Shown here piece by piece: positions 27,447 through 36,284 of a stretch of DNA of 64,000 bases. The first letter of the stretch is position 1; every line of letters begins with the position of its first letter. The position numbers were made by a program, and so were the translations under genes. The notes under the pieces are model-generated. The model was given only the letters and a program-made list of their open reading frames with translations. It was not told the DNA's origin and did no database searches. The stretch comes from Lewinellaceae bacterium. GTDB taxonomy: Bacteria > Bacteroidota > Bacteroidia > Chitinophagales > Saprospiraceae. The DNA is taken from NCBI GenBank assembly GCA_020636135.1, contig JACJYK010000001.1, forward strand, positions 1,970,501 through 2,034,500. Direction: 5' to 3'.

Positions 27447-29051
27447 CTATTTTTTGCGTAAAAGTTTACCGGCTTGACCCTGGATGGCCTGGTTATGCCA
27501 GGCAGGCAGGCCATTTACGAATACCCATTGAATGCCTGTCGCCAAAACATGGGGTTCCTGATAGGTCGCCGGCGCAAGGAGTTCATCCGGGTCAAAAAGA
27601 ACCAGGTCTGCATAATATCCAGCCTCGATGATCCCGCGATGGTCCAGCTGCAGCGTTTGTGCCGGAAGTCCAGTCATTTTTCTTATGGCATCCGGCAGGG
27701 TCAATACCTTTTGATCCCGGACATAATCGGTAATGATCTTTACGAATGATCCGTAACCGCGAGGATGAAACATATCGGGGCTGCCATCGCTGCAGATCAT
27801 CGTCATCGAATCCTTAAGTAATTCCACCTGCAGTGTTTCATCCATGATAAAGTAAGCTGCGGAAGCTCCGGACGGACCCAGATCGATAAGCACATCTTCA
27901 AAAGCCTTTCCCTGCTGTTGAGCGACCTCTGCCAATGTTTTTCCAAGGTAAGGGCCGGAACCGAATAAAGTGGCTTCGGGTCCATTTCTGAAATTCACCC
28001 TGTTTTTTAGATATGCCCGTAATTCCGGAAGCCGGTTCTCTACAGCACTTTGGTAGTCGTTTGGAGGTTTAGCCCATTCCGGGAACAATATGGAAAGGCC
28101 GGTATAACTTGCCGTATAGGGGTACCAATCCTGGGTTATGGGTATACCTGCAGCACGCAAACGGTGAAGCTCTTCGACGATCTCTTTTCCGCGGACGCTG
28201 CCTTTTCCATACACGGATTTGATGTGTGATACCTGAACCGGAGTGTATTTACCCATCCGGGCTAACTCCCTGATCGACTGGATGAGTACATTATCATCTT
28301 CATTGCGCACATGACTCATGACCAATCGATGATATTTACCCGCAATCCTGGCCAGGAGCTCAAGTTCCAGGCTATCAGCAAAGCCTCCTGGTTCATATTC
28401 AAGACCTGTAGTTAGTCCAAAGCATCCGGCCTGGAGGGCATCATCCAGCAGTCCTGCCATGGATTGGAGCATCCTGTCATCCGGTTTTTTGGCATATTGT
28501 ATGCCGGACAACACCCGTAAAGTTCCATGACCAACCATGGGAATAATATTGATCAGCTGGGGCACGTTTCCGACCCGGCTAAACCAATCACGGATATCAT
28601 CCACCATGGCACTGGTCCCATCCTGTCCAAGGCAAACAGAGGTTACTCCCATGGCCAGGAAGTTTACAAATGCATCTTCTTTCAGTGGATTTCCATGTGC
28701 ATGGGCATCGATGAATCCGGGGGTTAAATATTTGCCATCTGCCTCAATTACCTGGTCAATCTTTAAACCGGTACTTTCAACCTTGCCGGCATATGCGATC
28801 CGGTCTTCCAGGATGAGCAGATCTCCGGGGTAGGCGGGAGATCCGGTCCCGTCCAGAATCATTGCGTTCCGGATTAAAATTGAAAAATGCTTATCCGGAT
28901 GGTCATCGATGAATTGCTTCCAGGTGTTATCCTGTGCCCGGGTACAGCCTGCACTTAGCGACAACCACCAGACTATGATCAAACTCCGGATAATCGGGAA
29001 GGTGTGATTATTTGCAACCAGAGAACCATTCGTCTGACCGGGGATTCTCAT
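27447..29051 (-). CDS. N-acyl-D-amino-acid deacylase (D-aminoacylase), lipoprotein
   Basis: This 534-residue amidohydrolase has a lipoprotein signal (SLSAGC, Cys at about residue 35). Metal-site and family motifs are present: PGFIDAHAHGNPL, LTTGLEYEPGGFADSLEL, MSHVRNEDDNVL, VQVSHIKSVYG and MICSDGSPDMFHPRGYGSF, with the end LDHRGIIEAGYYADLVLFDP. D-aminoacylases release D-amino acids from N-acyl forms. Here the lipobox suggests a periplasmic or surface location. It overlaps the glgB stop by 4 bp (ATGA), so it is translated with glgB although the functions look unrelated. Confidence 0.92.
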   Translation of the reverse strand: MRIPGQTNGSLVANNHTFPIIRSLIIVWWLSLSAGCTRAQDNTWKQFIDDHPDKHFSILIRNAMILDGTGSPAYPGDLLILEDRIAYAGKVESTGLKIDQVIEADGKYLTPGFIDAHAHGNPLKEDAFVNFLAMGVTSVCLGQDGTSAMVDDIRDWFSRVGNVPQLINIIPMVGHGTLRVLSGIQYAKKPDDRMLQSMAGLLDDALQAGCFGLTTGLEYEPGGFADSLELELLARIAGKYHRLVMSHVRNEDDNVLIQSIRELARMGKYTPVQVSHIKSVYGKGSVRGKEIVEELHRLRAAGIPITQDWYPYTASYTGLSILFPEWAKPPNDYQSAVENRLPELRAYLKNRVNFRNGPEATLFGSGPYLGKTLAEVAQQQGKAFEDVLIDLGPSGASAAYFIMDETLQVELLKDSMTMICSDGSPDMFHPRGYGSFVKIITDYVRDQKVLTLPDAIRKMTGLPAQTLQLDHRGIIEAGYYADLVLFDPDELLAPATYQEPHVLATGIQWVFVNGLPAWHNQAIQGQAGKLLRKK

Positions 29052-30964
29052 GCATCGCGTTTTAGAATGGCGATTCCCAGTGGAGGAATATTCAGGTTGA
29101 TCAGGTATTTTGGCATGATGCCGGTAGAAATGTGGACGGATATTTTTTCAGCATTGATTATACCGCTGCCACCGAAGTCAGGATGGTCGCTGTTCAATAC
29201 CTCAACCCACTGGTGAGACTCGGGCACTAAAAACTGGTAGTTGATCCGTGGAACAGGAGTGAAGTTGCAGGCGGCAATCAAGACATCTTCCGGATTTTTA
29301 CCTTTCCTTGCATAGATCAACAGGCTCTGGCGGTAGTCGGATATCACCAACCACTCGAATCCGGCCTGCTCATAGGCTAACTCATAGGCAGCTTTTTCTG
29401 TCCGGTAGAATAGGTTTAAGGCACGAACCCAGCGTTGGACCCCCTGGTGGCCGGGGTATTGCAGCAAGCCCCAGTTCAATTCGGATTTAAAGTTCCATTC
29501 ATTGGTCTGTCCAAACTCTCCGCCCATGAATAGCAACTTGCTCCCCGGGTGCGTGTACATATAGCCGAAGAGCAAGCGCAGATTGGAGAACTTTTCAGCT
29601 TCACTTCCAGGCATTTTGTACAGCAGGGATGCTTTGCCATGAACTACTTCATCATGACTTAGTGGGAGAACATAATTCTCACTATATGCATAGATAATGC
29701 TGAAGGTGATTTGTCCATGATGGAACCGGCGGTGAATGGGATCCAGCTTAAAGTAATTCAGCGTATCGTTCATCCAGCCCATCATCCATTTCATACCAAA
29801 TCCCAAGCCTTCATGATCTACGGGCATGGTGACGCCGGGAAATGCTGTGGACTCCTCTGCAATCGTCTGGACATCCGGAAATCTCCGGTAGACTTCATTA
29901 TTCATATCCCGGATGAACTGGATCGCAGATAGATTTTCGCGTCCACCAAATTCATTGGGTTCCCATCCGCCATGTTCACGCGAATAATCCAGATAGAGCA
30001 TGGATGCTACGGCATCAACGCGTAATCCGTCGATGTGGTAATGTGATAGCCAGAATAATGCATTGGATATCAGGAACGAGCGCACTTCCGGACGTTCGTA
30101 GTTAAAAATGAGACTTTCCCAATCCGGATGGTATCCTTTGCGTGGATCCGGATGTTCGTACACATAGGTGCCATCAAACTGACCTAACCCGTGGGCATCC
30201 GAAGGAAAATGACTGGGTACCCAGTCCAGGATGACGCCAATGCCGGCCTGGTGGCATTGGTCGACTAGATACATCAGGTCGTCCGGTGTCCCATAACGTG
30301 GACTGGCGGCGAAGTAACCTGTTATTTGATAGCCCCAGGAAGGTTCGTAAGGGAAGGCCATCAGGGGCATGAATTCGATATGGGTGAATCCCATATCCAC
30401 CACGTATGGTATCAGCGTATCAGCCATTTCCCGGTAGGAATAGGAGTTGCCGTCGTAGTGTCTCCGCCAACTGCCCAGATGAACCTCATAAATGGTCATC
30501 GGGCTGTTCAGACTATTGCTGGCTTTACGTGATCCCATCCATTTCTCGTCATTCCACGTGTATTCCAGTGGCCAGACTACACTGGCAGTCTGGGGTGGTT
30601 CTTCCGCCCAAAAGGCATAGGGGTCAGCCTTCTCGATGTATTGTTCCGTGTAATTTGATTCAATTCCGTACTTATACATAATTCCCAGGTCCAATCCGGG
30701 AATAAATCCTTCCCAGATGCCCGAGGAATCGGGCCGGACATGTAGTGGGTGGCGATGCCTGTGCCAGTTATTAAAATCGCCAAGAACATATACCTTATGG
30801 GCTGCGGGTGCCCACACTGCAAAATACACCCCTTTCTTTCCATCAACTTCCATCATCCGGGCTCCGAATTTATCGTACAACTGGAAGTGTTTGCCCTGGC
30901 GGAAAAGGAAGACATCCAGGTCGGAAAAAATGCTGAATTCAATGACCGATTGAAGATTTTGCAT
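29048..30964 (-). CDS. glgB: 1,4-alpha-glucan branching enzyme
   Basis: This 638-residue GH13 enzyme has an N-terminal CBM48-like domain (VYFAVWAPAAHKVYVLGDFN, about 45-65) and a catalytic barrel. Visible motifs are DWVPSHFPSDAHGL, GLRVDAVASMLYLDYSR with the nucleophile aspartate, TIAEESTAFPGV with the acid glutamate, and PLSHDEVVHGKASL. The C-terminal beta domain ends with PPLGIAIL. It introduces alpha-1,6 branches into glycogen. It is the middle gene of an operon of esterase, glgB and D-aminoacylase (3-bp gap upstream, 4-bp overlap downstream). It lies about 5 kb from glgC and glgA. Confidence 0.97.
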   Translation of the reverse strand: MQNLQSVIEFSIFSDLDVFLFRQGKHFQLYDKFGARMMEVDGKKGVYFAVWAPAAHKVYVLGDFNNWHRHRHPLHVRPDSSGIWEGFIPGLDLGIMYKYGIESNYTEQYIEKADPYAFWAEEPPQTASVVWPLEYTWNDEKWMGSRKASNSLNSPMTIYEVHLGSWRRHYDGNSYSYREMADTLIPYVVDMGFTHIEFMPLMAFPYEPSWGYQITGYFAASPRYGTPDDLMYLVDQCHQAGIGVILDWVPSHFPSDAHGLGQFDGTYVYEHPDPRKGYHPDWESLIFNYERPEVRSFLISNALFWLSHYHIDGLRVDAVASMLYLDYSREHGGWEPNEFGGRENLSAIQFIRDMNNEVYRRFPDVQTIAEESTAFPGVTMPVDHEGLGFGMKWMMGWMNDTLNYFKLDPIHRRFHHGQITFSIIYAYSENYVLPLSHDEVVHGKASLLYKMPGSEAEKFSNLRLLFGYMYTHPGSKLLFMGGEFGQTNEWNFKSELNWGLLQYPGHQGVQRWVRALNLFYRTEKAAYELAYEQAGFEWLVISDYRQSLLIYARKGKNPEDVLIAACNFTPVPRINYQFLVPESHQWVEVLNSDHPDFGGSGIINAEKISVHISTGIMPKYLINLNIPPLGIAILKRDA

Positions 30965-30967
30965 GCT

Positions 30968-31744
30968 TTATTGGTTGAATATCCACTGGATGAGATTTGG
31001 CAAGGCATTGGCCCATGTAGAAGGCTCATGCCGTCCACCCTGGATTTCAAGATAAGCAATATCTTTTCCATTTTCATAGCCCAGTGACTCCAGCACCCGG
31101 ATCACATCCTGCGTGTCGTCAATAGAGTCAATGATGCCATTATTGTTGCGGTCCGAGCTTTCATCGTCGGTGCCGGTTTGAAACCAAAACTTGAGCCCGG
31201 GCTTATAAAATGACCGGCTTAATCGATCATGCATGATGCGATGCGCATCCGGACTTGCCGGTGAAAAGGCTCTTGAACGCCACCAAAAGGACCCGGAAAA
31301 CACGCCTACTTTCGAGAACAATTCCGGATGTGCCCAGCCAATGTCTAATGCAGATAAACCACTCAGTGAAAAACCTATAATGGCTGATCGTATTGTGGTC
31401 GGTTCAAATCGAAAGATCCGCTTGATGAATGGATATAATTCTACGACGAGGAAATGCTTGTATTCACCGGCAAGAGATCCCCGGTTTTTATAATCAGGCT
31501 GTCCCGAAACACCATAATCCTGTAACCGGTGGTCCGATGCGTGGATACCTACTGCAAAAGCTTGTAAACCAGCTCCTTCGATTTCTTTCAGAACTTGTGC
31601 TATGCGCACTTCATCAAGGATCTGTCCATCATTGAATACCAGGAAATAGGCATCCTCTGCCAGCTCGTCAGGAACATAAAAGTCCAGTGAAAATGACCTT
31701 TTCAGAACTTTTGCATAGAAATTGGAAATCGTCAATGTTTGCAT
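30968..31744 (-). CDS. Alpha/beta-hydrolase esterase (enterochelin-esterase-like)
   Basis: This 258-residue protein of the esterase D/Fes-like fold has the nucleophile S126 in AIIGFSLSGLSALDIGW and the likely catalytic histidine H239 in GGRHEPSTW. Between them is an acidic loop, DRNNNGIIDSIDD, that looks like a calcium-binding EF-hand-type loop. No signal peptide is visible. It is 3 bp upstream of glgB in the same operon. It is also divergent from the ATP-grasp ligase operon, sharing a 216-bp promoter region with it. The substrate is unknown. Proximity suggests a link to either glycogen or the ligase product. Confidence 0.88.
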   Translation of the reverse strand: MQTLTISNFYAKVLKRSFSLDFYVPDELAEDAYFLVFNDGQILDEVRIAQVLKEIEGAGLQAFAVGIHASDHRLQDYGVSGQPDYKNRGSLAGEYKHFLVVELYPFIKRIFRFEPTTIRSAIIGFSLSGLSALDIGWAHPELFSKVGVFSGSFWWRSRAFSPASPDAHRIMHDRLSRSFYKPGLKFWFQTGTDDESSDRNNNGIIDSIDDTQDVIRVLESLGYENGKDIAYLEIQGGRHEPSTWANALPNLIQWIFNQ

Positions 31745-31749
31745 ACCTG

Positions 31750-31757
31750 CAAATATA
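31750..31757 (-). promoter_or_regulatory. -7 element directly before the esterase start
   Basis: The minus strand reads TATATTTG, a perfect TAnnTTTG element, ending 5 nt before the ATG at 31744. If it is used, the mRNA would be leaderless or nearly so. No TTTG box is present at the expected upstream distance, so it may be chance. Confidence 0.25.
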
Positions 31758-31857
31758 ACGTTGGACGTTTAATTATCAGATCCTGACTTGACTGAGGTAT
31801 CCTAGAACAGACAGGCTAGCGTTCAAGCCACCCTATAATCGGATTCAATTATTTAAG

Positions 31858-31897
31858 TTTCGGACCCTTCCGAAATGGGTAATTCTGAGTAATTTTG
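31858..31897 (+). promoter_or_regulatory. Promoter with overlapping inverted-repeat operator before the ligase operon
   Basis: TAATTTTG (31890-31897) is a perfect -7 element 63 nt before the start codon at 31961. A perfect 7-bp inverted repeat, TTTCGGA-CCCT-TCCGAAA (31858-31875), sits where the -33 box should be, centred about 36 nt before the expected start of transcription. This is the usual place for a repressor or activator site. Confidence 0.45.
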
Positions 31898-31960
31898 CAG
31901 AGAACTAGCTTATTAGCTTATCATTACGCATTAACTTGTTTCGAATCGGAAATCACACGC

Positions 31961-32938
31961 ATGAAAAAAATAGGAATCCTCTTTGGCCAGGAAAATACGT
32001 TTCCTCAGGCATTTGTTGATGAAGTCAACAGCCGCGGAGAAAAAGACATTGTCGCAGAACTTGCTCATGTCGATGAATTATTTCAAGGGAAACCTTCTGG
32101 CTACGCCGTGCTTATTGATCGCATCTCCCAGGACGTCCCTTTCTACAGAGCCTATCTGAAAAATGCGGCCTATACCGGTACCGCAGTGATTAATAATCCC
32201 TTTTGGTGGAGTGCAGACGAAAAATTCTTTAATAACGTCCTGGCTCAGGATATTGGGGTAGCTGTCCCAAAGACCATTCTTTTGCCCAGTAATACCATGC
32301 CGCCGGATACCAAGGACACCTCCTTTCGTAACCTGAAATATCCACTGGAATGGGAAAATATTTTCGAATCCCTGGGAGGCTTCCCTTTATTCTGTAAACC
32401 GCATGCCGGCGGTGGTTGGAAATCTGTGTACAAGGTCCATGATGAAAAAGAATTTTTTGATGCATATCATGAGACAGGAGACCTGGTCATGATGTTACAA
32501 GAGGCAATCGAATTTGAAAGCTATTTTCGGTGCTATTGCCTGGGCACCAAATGGGTACATATTATGCCCTATGAGCCGCGTAATCCACATCACCTTCGCT
32601 ATGTTAAAGATGAGGGCACAACGGATCCTGCATTGCTGAAAACGATTGAAGAACAGGTAAGGCTTCTCAATGAAGCATTAGGTTATGACTTCAATACGGT
32701 AGAGTTTGCGGTGCGTGATGGGGTTCCGTATGCCATCGATTTTTGTAATCCGGCGCCGGATGCGGACATCCATTCCGTTGGTGAAATAAATTTCGCCTGG
32801 ATCGTGAAACATGCTGCCGACCTTGCCATCGAACGCGCCAAAGCCCATAAGGAAGGTCAAATGAATTTACGGTGGGGCACGGCAATCCAAAGATCTGTGA
32901 AAGAAGGCTTCGGAACAAACTCCCGAAAAAAGAAATAA
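31961..32938 (+). CDS. ATP-grasp ligase (RimK/Ddl-like), first gene of ligase operon
   Basis: The start at 31961 (MKKIGILFGQENTF) is preferred over the in-frame ATG at 31895 because it begins directly with the first beta strand. The 325-residue protein has a preATP-grasp domain (about 1-100) and an ATP-grasp domain. ATP-binding residues are visible in FPLFCKPHAGGGWKSVYKV and MLQEAIEFESYFRCYCLG. The C-terminal metal-binding strand is VEFAVRDGVPYAIDFCNPAP. Such enzymes make an acyl phosphate and join it to an amine. The stop codon TAA at 32936-32938 directly abuts the ATG of the amidotransferase, so the two are co-translated. The substrate is unknown. Confidence 0.85.
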   Translation: MKKIGILFGQENTFPQAFVDEVNSRGEKDIVAELAHVDELFQGKPSGYAVLIDRISQDVPFYRAYLKNAAYTGTAVINNPFWWSADEKFFNNVLAQDIGVAVPKTILLPSNTMPPDTKDTSFRNLKYPLEWENIFESLGGFPLFCKPHAGGGWKSVYKVHDEKEFFDAYHETGDLVMMLQEAIEFESYFRCYCLGTKWVHIMPYEPRNPHHLRYVKDEGTTDPALLKTIEEQVRLLNEALGYDFNTVEFAVRDGVPYAIDFCNPAPDADIHSVGEINFAWIVKHAADLAIERAKAHKEGQMNLRWGTAIQRSVKEGFGTNSRKKK

Positions 32939-33766
32939 ATGATGAATCCAAGGTGCAAAGTTGCCATTCTTGACCTCTATGATGGCACCCCTAATATGGG
33001 GATGAAAAACCTCAAGAATATTCTTAAAAACCATCCGCATTCATTCCAGGTCGAAATATTTGACGTAAGACAGAAAGGAGAAATCCCTTCGATGGATCAT
33101 GATATTTATATCAGCTCGGGCGGCCCCGGATCTCCTCTTCCGGAAGGTCATGCCTGGGAAAAAGGATATTATCAGTGGCTGGACGAATTGATGGAGCACA
33201 ACAACGATCATCCGGAAGCCCCTAAATATGCTTTTTTTATTTGCCATAGTTTCCAGATGCTCTGCTATCACTTAGGGTTGGGAGTCATCGAGCCAAGGCC
33301 TAAAAAATCATTTGGAATTTACCCGGTATCTAAGACGGCAGGAGGTAAAGATTTTGAATTGTTTGAAGCTTTGGGCGATCCTTTCTACGTGGCTGATTTT
33401 CGCCAGTTTCAGGTCGTGGATCCTGATATAAATGCTTTTCGGAAATGGAATGCATCGTTGCTGGCGATAGAAGTGGAAGATGAAGTTCAACTGAGGTTTG
33501 GAGCATTAATGGCCATCCAGGTAGGCGAGTACATAACCTCGACCCAATTTCATCCCGAAGCGGACCCTGAAGGTATGCGGGACTATGCACAGAAAGATGA
33601 TTGGCGAAATACCATTTCCCAGCAATATGGTGAAGACATTTATTGGGAGATGATAAAATATTTAAATGATCCAGAAAAGATAGAAGTAACTTTCCAACAG
33701 GTGTTGCCTGGCTTTTTGGATAAATCAGTAGGCTCATTGCTCAATTCAGATGTTCTCATCTCCTGA
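32939..33766 (+). CDS. Class I glutamine amidotransferase-like protein (GATase1)
   Basis: This 275-residue protein has the oxyanion strand SSGGPGSPL (about 59-67), the nucleophile C102 in FFICHSFQMLCYH and the His/Glu pair H205/E207 in STQFHPEADPEG. The complete catalytic triad indicates an active glutaminase that would deliver ammonia to a partner synthetase. It is a stand-alone domain with no GMP-synthase ATPase attached. Its position between two ATP-grasp genes suggests that one of them uses the ammonia. It starts directly after the stop of the first ATP-grasp gene, and the third gene follows after 21 bp. Confidence 0.88.
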   Translation: MMNPRCKVAILDLYDGTPNMGMKNLKNILKNHPHSFQVEIFDVRQKGEIPSMDHDIYISSGGPGSPLPEGHAWEKGYYQWLDELMEHNNDHPEAPKYAFFICHSFQMLCYHLGLGVIEPRPKKSFGIYPVSKTAGGKDFELFEALGDPFYVADFRQFQVVDPDINAFRKWNASLLAIEVEDEVQLRFGALMAIQVGEYITSTQFHPEADPEGMRDYAQKDDWRNTISQQYGEDIYWEMIKYLNDPEKIEVTFQQVLPGFLDKSVGSLLNSDVLIS

Positions 33767-33787
33767 CCTTTTAATGTCAATGTCTCT

Positions 33788-34993
33788 ATGTTAGACGTAT
33801 ACCGCGACCAGATCAATGCACTTTTTACACCACAATTATATGAGTCGTTTCTTGAGGACTTAGGTGGCCGATTCAACCACCGCCCCCAATTTAGAGTAGC
33901 GGAGTCTCCGGTTATTTTTGACCTTGACCTGCTAGGTTCGGCAGTCAAAGCAGGAGAGGAGGTGGTTGATTTTCTGGTATCGGATACATTCAAATCCATG
34001 AGCAAACGCCTGCTGGATCGAAAAGTTGACGTACCCAATGAAACGCCGAATACGCTTTTCCTCCAAGTCGATTTGGGTGTCTGCGATATTAACGGGAAAC
34101 TAAGTCCCCGGCTCATTGAAGTTCAGGGATTTCCAAGTTTGTATTTCTATCAATTGGCGCTGGCAGAAGCCTATCAGAGAAGTTATCCTTTTCTAACCGG
34201 GTTGGATCATTTTTTTGCAGAGCTAAATAACGAGAGCTATGTTGATCTTTTAAGAAGACACATACTGGCGGGAGAAAATCCTGAAAATGTAGTCCTGATC
34301 GATATAGAGCCTCCTAAACAAAATACTTATATCGACTTTGTCGCTACCAGGTATTATCTGGGTATTCCGGTCCGCTGCATATCTGAGATTAAGCGATCAG
34401 GCCGTTCATTGTATTATCTGAATGAGGCCGGACAAAAGATTGCGATCCATAAATTGTATAACCGGGTCATTTTTGACGAATTATTGCGCAGGCCAGATTT
34501 GCCGCTGGAGTTTACATTGCGGGAAGATGTGGATGTGCATTGGGCCGGACATCCCAACTGGTATTTTAAGATCAGCAAGTATTTACTACCTTATATTAAC
34601 AGTGAATTCGTACCAAAGTCCAGTTTTGTCCATGAGATTCTTGATGATCTCCCGGACAACTTACATGATTATGTCCTCAAGCCATTGTATTCGTTTTCGG
34701 GAGAAGGGATAAAATTTGATGTGACGAAAGAGGAGATAAGAGCACTTGAGAACCCAGATGAATACATCTTACAGGAAAAGGTTAATTACGCGCCCATAAT
34801 CCGTACGCCAAGTGAGCCGGCTAAGGTTGAAATAAGATTAATGTATCTGTGGCCTTTCCACAAAGACCGTCCTATTCTTATTCACAATCTGATTCGCATG
34901 AGCAAGGGTAAAATGATTGGGGTGAAATACAACAAAGACAAGGATTGGGTGGGGGGCTCAATCGGATTTTACCAACATCCCCACAAAGCCTGA
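33788..34993 (+). CDS. Glutathionylspermidine-synthase-like (circularly permuted) ATP-grasp protein
   Basis: I do not recognise a named family for this 401-residue protein. The N-terminal half has FLQVDLGVCDINGKLSPRLI followed by EVQGFPSLYFYQ. The C-terminal third has DYVLKPLYSFSGEGIKFDVT, DEYILQEKVNYAPII and KVEIRLMYLW. The order, with KPL...GEG followed by a QEKV strand, resembles the ATP site of glutathionylspermidine synthase and other permuted ATP-grasp proteins, which join a carboxylate to an amine. It is third in the operon, 21 bp after the amidotransferase gene. Assignment to ATP-grasp is by motif shape only, and a structure prediction would test it. Confidence 0.65.
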   Translation: MLDVYRDQINALFTPQLYESFLEDLGGRFNHRPQFRVAESPVIFDLDLLGSAVKAGEEVVDFLVSDTFKSMSKRLLDRKVDVPNETPNTLFLQVDLGVCDINGKLSPRLIEVQGFPSLYFYQLALAEAYQRSYPFLTGLDHFFAELNNESYVDLLRRHILAGENPENVVLIDIEPPKQNTYIDFVATRYYLGIPVRCISEIKRSGRSLYYLNEAGQKIAIHKLYNRVIFDELLRRPDLPLEFTLREDVDVHWAGHPNWYFKISKYLLPYINSEFVPKSSFVHEILDDLPDNLHDYVLKPLYSFSGEGIKFDVTKEEIRALENPDEYILQEKVNYAPIIRTPSEPAKVEIRLMYLWPFHKDRPILIHNLIRMSKGKMIGVKYNKDKDWVGGSIGFYQHPHKA

Positions 34994-35068
34994 GTTAATA
35001 AACAGAATCCACTACAACAAGTCTTCGATGCTTGGACGCGGGATTTGTTCCTAATCAGCAGAAAGGGA

Positions 35069-36277
35069 TTAATGCAAAGGGTTATTTGCTGGCGGAACAG
35101 CCGCATGAAAATGTTCCCGTATTTGAAATGCTAAATCATCCAATCGGTTTTTGACGCTCTGATCATCAGTACCCTGAACGATGCATCCTACATGGTGTGC
35201 TTTGCTGATCGTCCACACCACATCCGGGTCCTGATAAAACTGTGGTTGTGGATGCTCCATTTTTGCCAGTGAAATGATAATTCCGGTCGGTATGTGTTTG
35301 AGTTCAGGAAGTACGTACGATTCTTTTTTAGCAACTGCTGTTTCCAATTTCGCCCATTCTTTCCAAAGGTTCACATTGGTTGCCTGATAGATCATATCGG
35401 CCAGGTGAGCGCCACCTACCCGGGATGAAGTTTCGATCAGGTAGAATTGCCCGGTTTCGTGAGACCGCACCCATTCGCTGTGGCTCGCCGACTGGCGCAT
35501 ATTAAATGCCTTCATCAGGTCCTGATTGAGCTTAACCAGTTCCTGATGGTCGGGATGGTCCTGGGATAACAGCATAGACCGGAATATTCCACCGCCGTGA
35601 GCTACCTCGAATGGAGTATCCAGGTACTGGGAAACGCAGGTAAAAACATTTTTTCCTTCAAACGTAATGGCATCAACGTGGTAAATGGAACCGGGAATGA
35701 AGCTTTCGGCAAGGAATCGATGGCGGTCATCGCCCAATTGATGGACTGTATCCCAGAATGATTCTTTGTGATGGACTTTCCGTATTCCTGTAGCAGAAGC
35801 TTCTCCTCTGGGTTTAATCATCCAGGGAGGCTGCGTCTGCTCGAGAAATGTATTGATATGCTGGTCACTGAATAAAGACGTAAAAGGTGGTGCCGGAATT
35901 CCGGTTTCCAGAGCCCGTGTCCGCATGGAAAGCTTGTCCCTGAAATAGCGAGCCGTCGTATCGCCCATGCCTGGAATGCGAAAGACTTCACGGAGGTGTG
36001 CCGCTTTTTCTACATCAAAATCATCCAGGGCAACAATCATGTCAATTGGACGCGATCGCATCACAAAGGCCAAGCCACGCTCCATGTCCAACCAATTCCA
36101 GTTATGGTGCTCATCAAGTGATAAATAAAATACGTCATCAATGGAACCCCAAGGCCAGGCAGCTTCTTTCAGCGTGTCAGCAGTGAGGAGATAAACCGTA
36201 TTGCCAAGTTCTTTTGCCTGGATGATAAAGTCAGTTCCTTTAAAATAGGAAGCGACGCATAAGACGGATTTCTGCAT
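35069..36277 (-). CDS. ATP-grasp ligase (carboxylate-amine ligase type) in the glgAC unit
   Basis: This 402-residue protein has an N-terminal Rossmann-like domain (VLCVASYFKGTDFI, about 1-100), the hinge DKLSMRTRALETGIPAPPF (about 133-151), and an ATP-grasp domain with PPWMIKPRGEASATGIRKV, FLAESFIPGSIYHVDAI and FYLIETSSRVGGAHLADMI. This layout is that of carbamoyl-phosphate-synthase-like ligases that form dipeptides or other amides. It starts 7 bp after the glgC stop on the same strand and so is probably co-transcribed with glgA and glgC. Its end faces the end of the ligase operon (75 bp apart). The substrate is unknown. Confidence 0.85.
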   Translation of the reverse strand: MQKSVLCVASYFKGTDFIIQAKELGNTVYLLTADTLKEAAWPWGSIDDVFYLSLDEHHNWNWLDMERGLAFVMRSRPIDMIVALDDFDVEKAAHLREVFRIPGMGDTTARYFRDKLSMRTRALETGIPAPPFTSLFSDQHINTFLEQTQPPWMIKPRGEASATGIRKVHHKESFWDTVHQLGDDRHRFLAESFIPGSIYHVDAITFEGKNVFTCVSQYLDTPFEVAHGGGIFRSMLLSQDHPDHQELVKLNQDLMKAFNMRQSASHSEWVRSHETGQFYLIETSSRVGGAHLADMIYQATNVNLWKEWAKLETAVAKKESYVLPELKHIPTGIIISLAKMEHPQPQFYQDPDVVWTISKAHHVGCIVQGTDDQSVKNRLDDLAFQIREHFHAAVPPANNPLH

Positions 36278-36284
36278 AAATAAA

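Noticed and set aside
31380..31410. GGTTCAAATC, resembling a tRNA T-arm
   Set aside because: It is inside the esterase coding sequence, and no acceptor or anticodon stem can be drawn around it. No tRNA was found in any gap.
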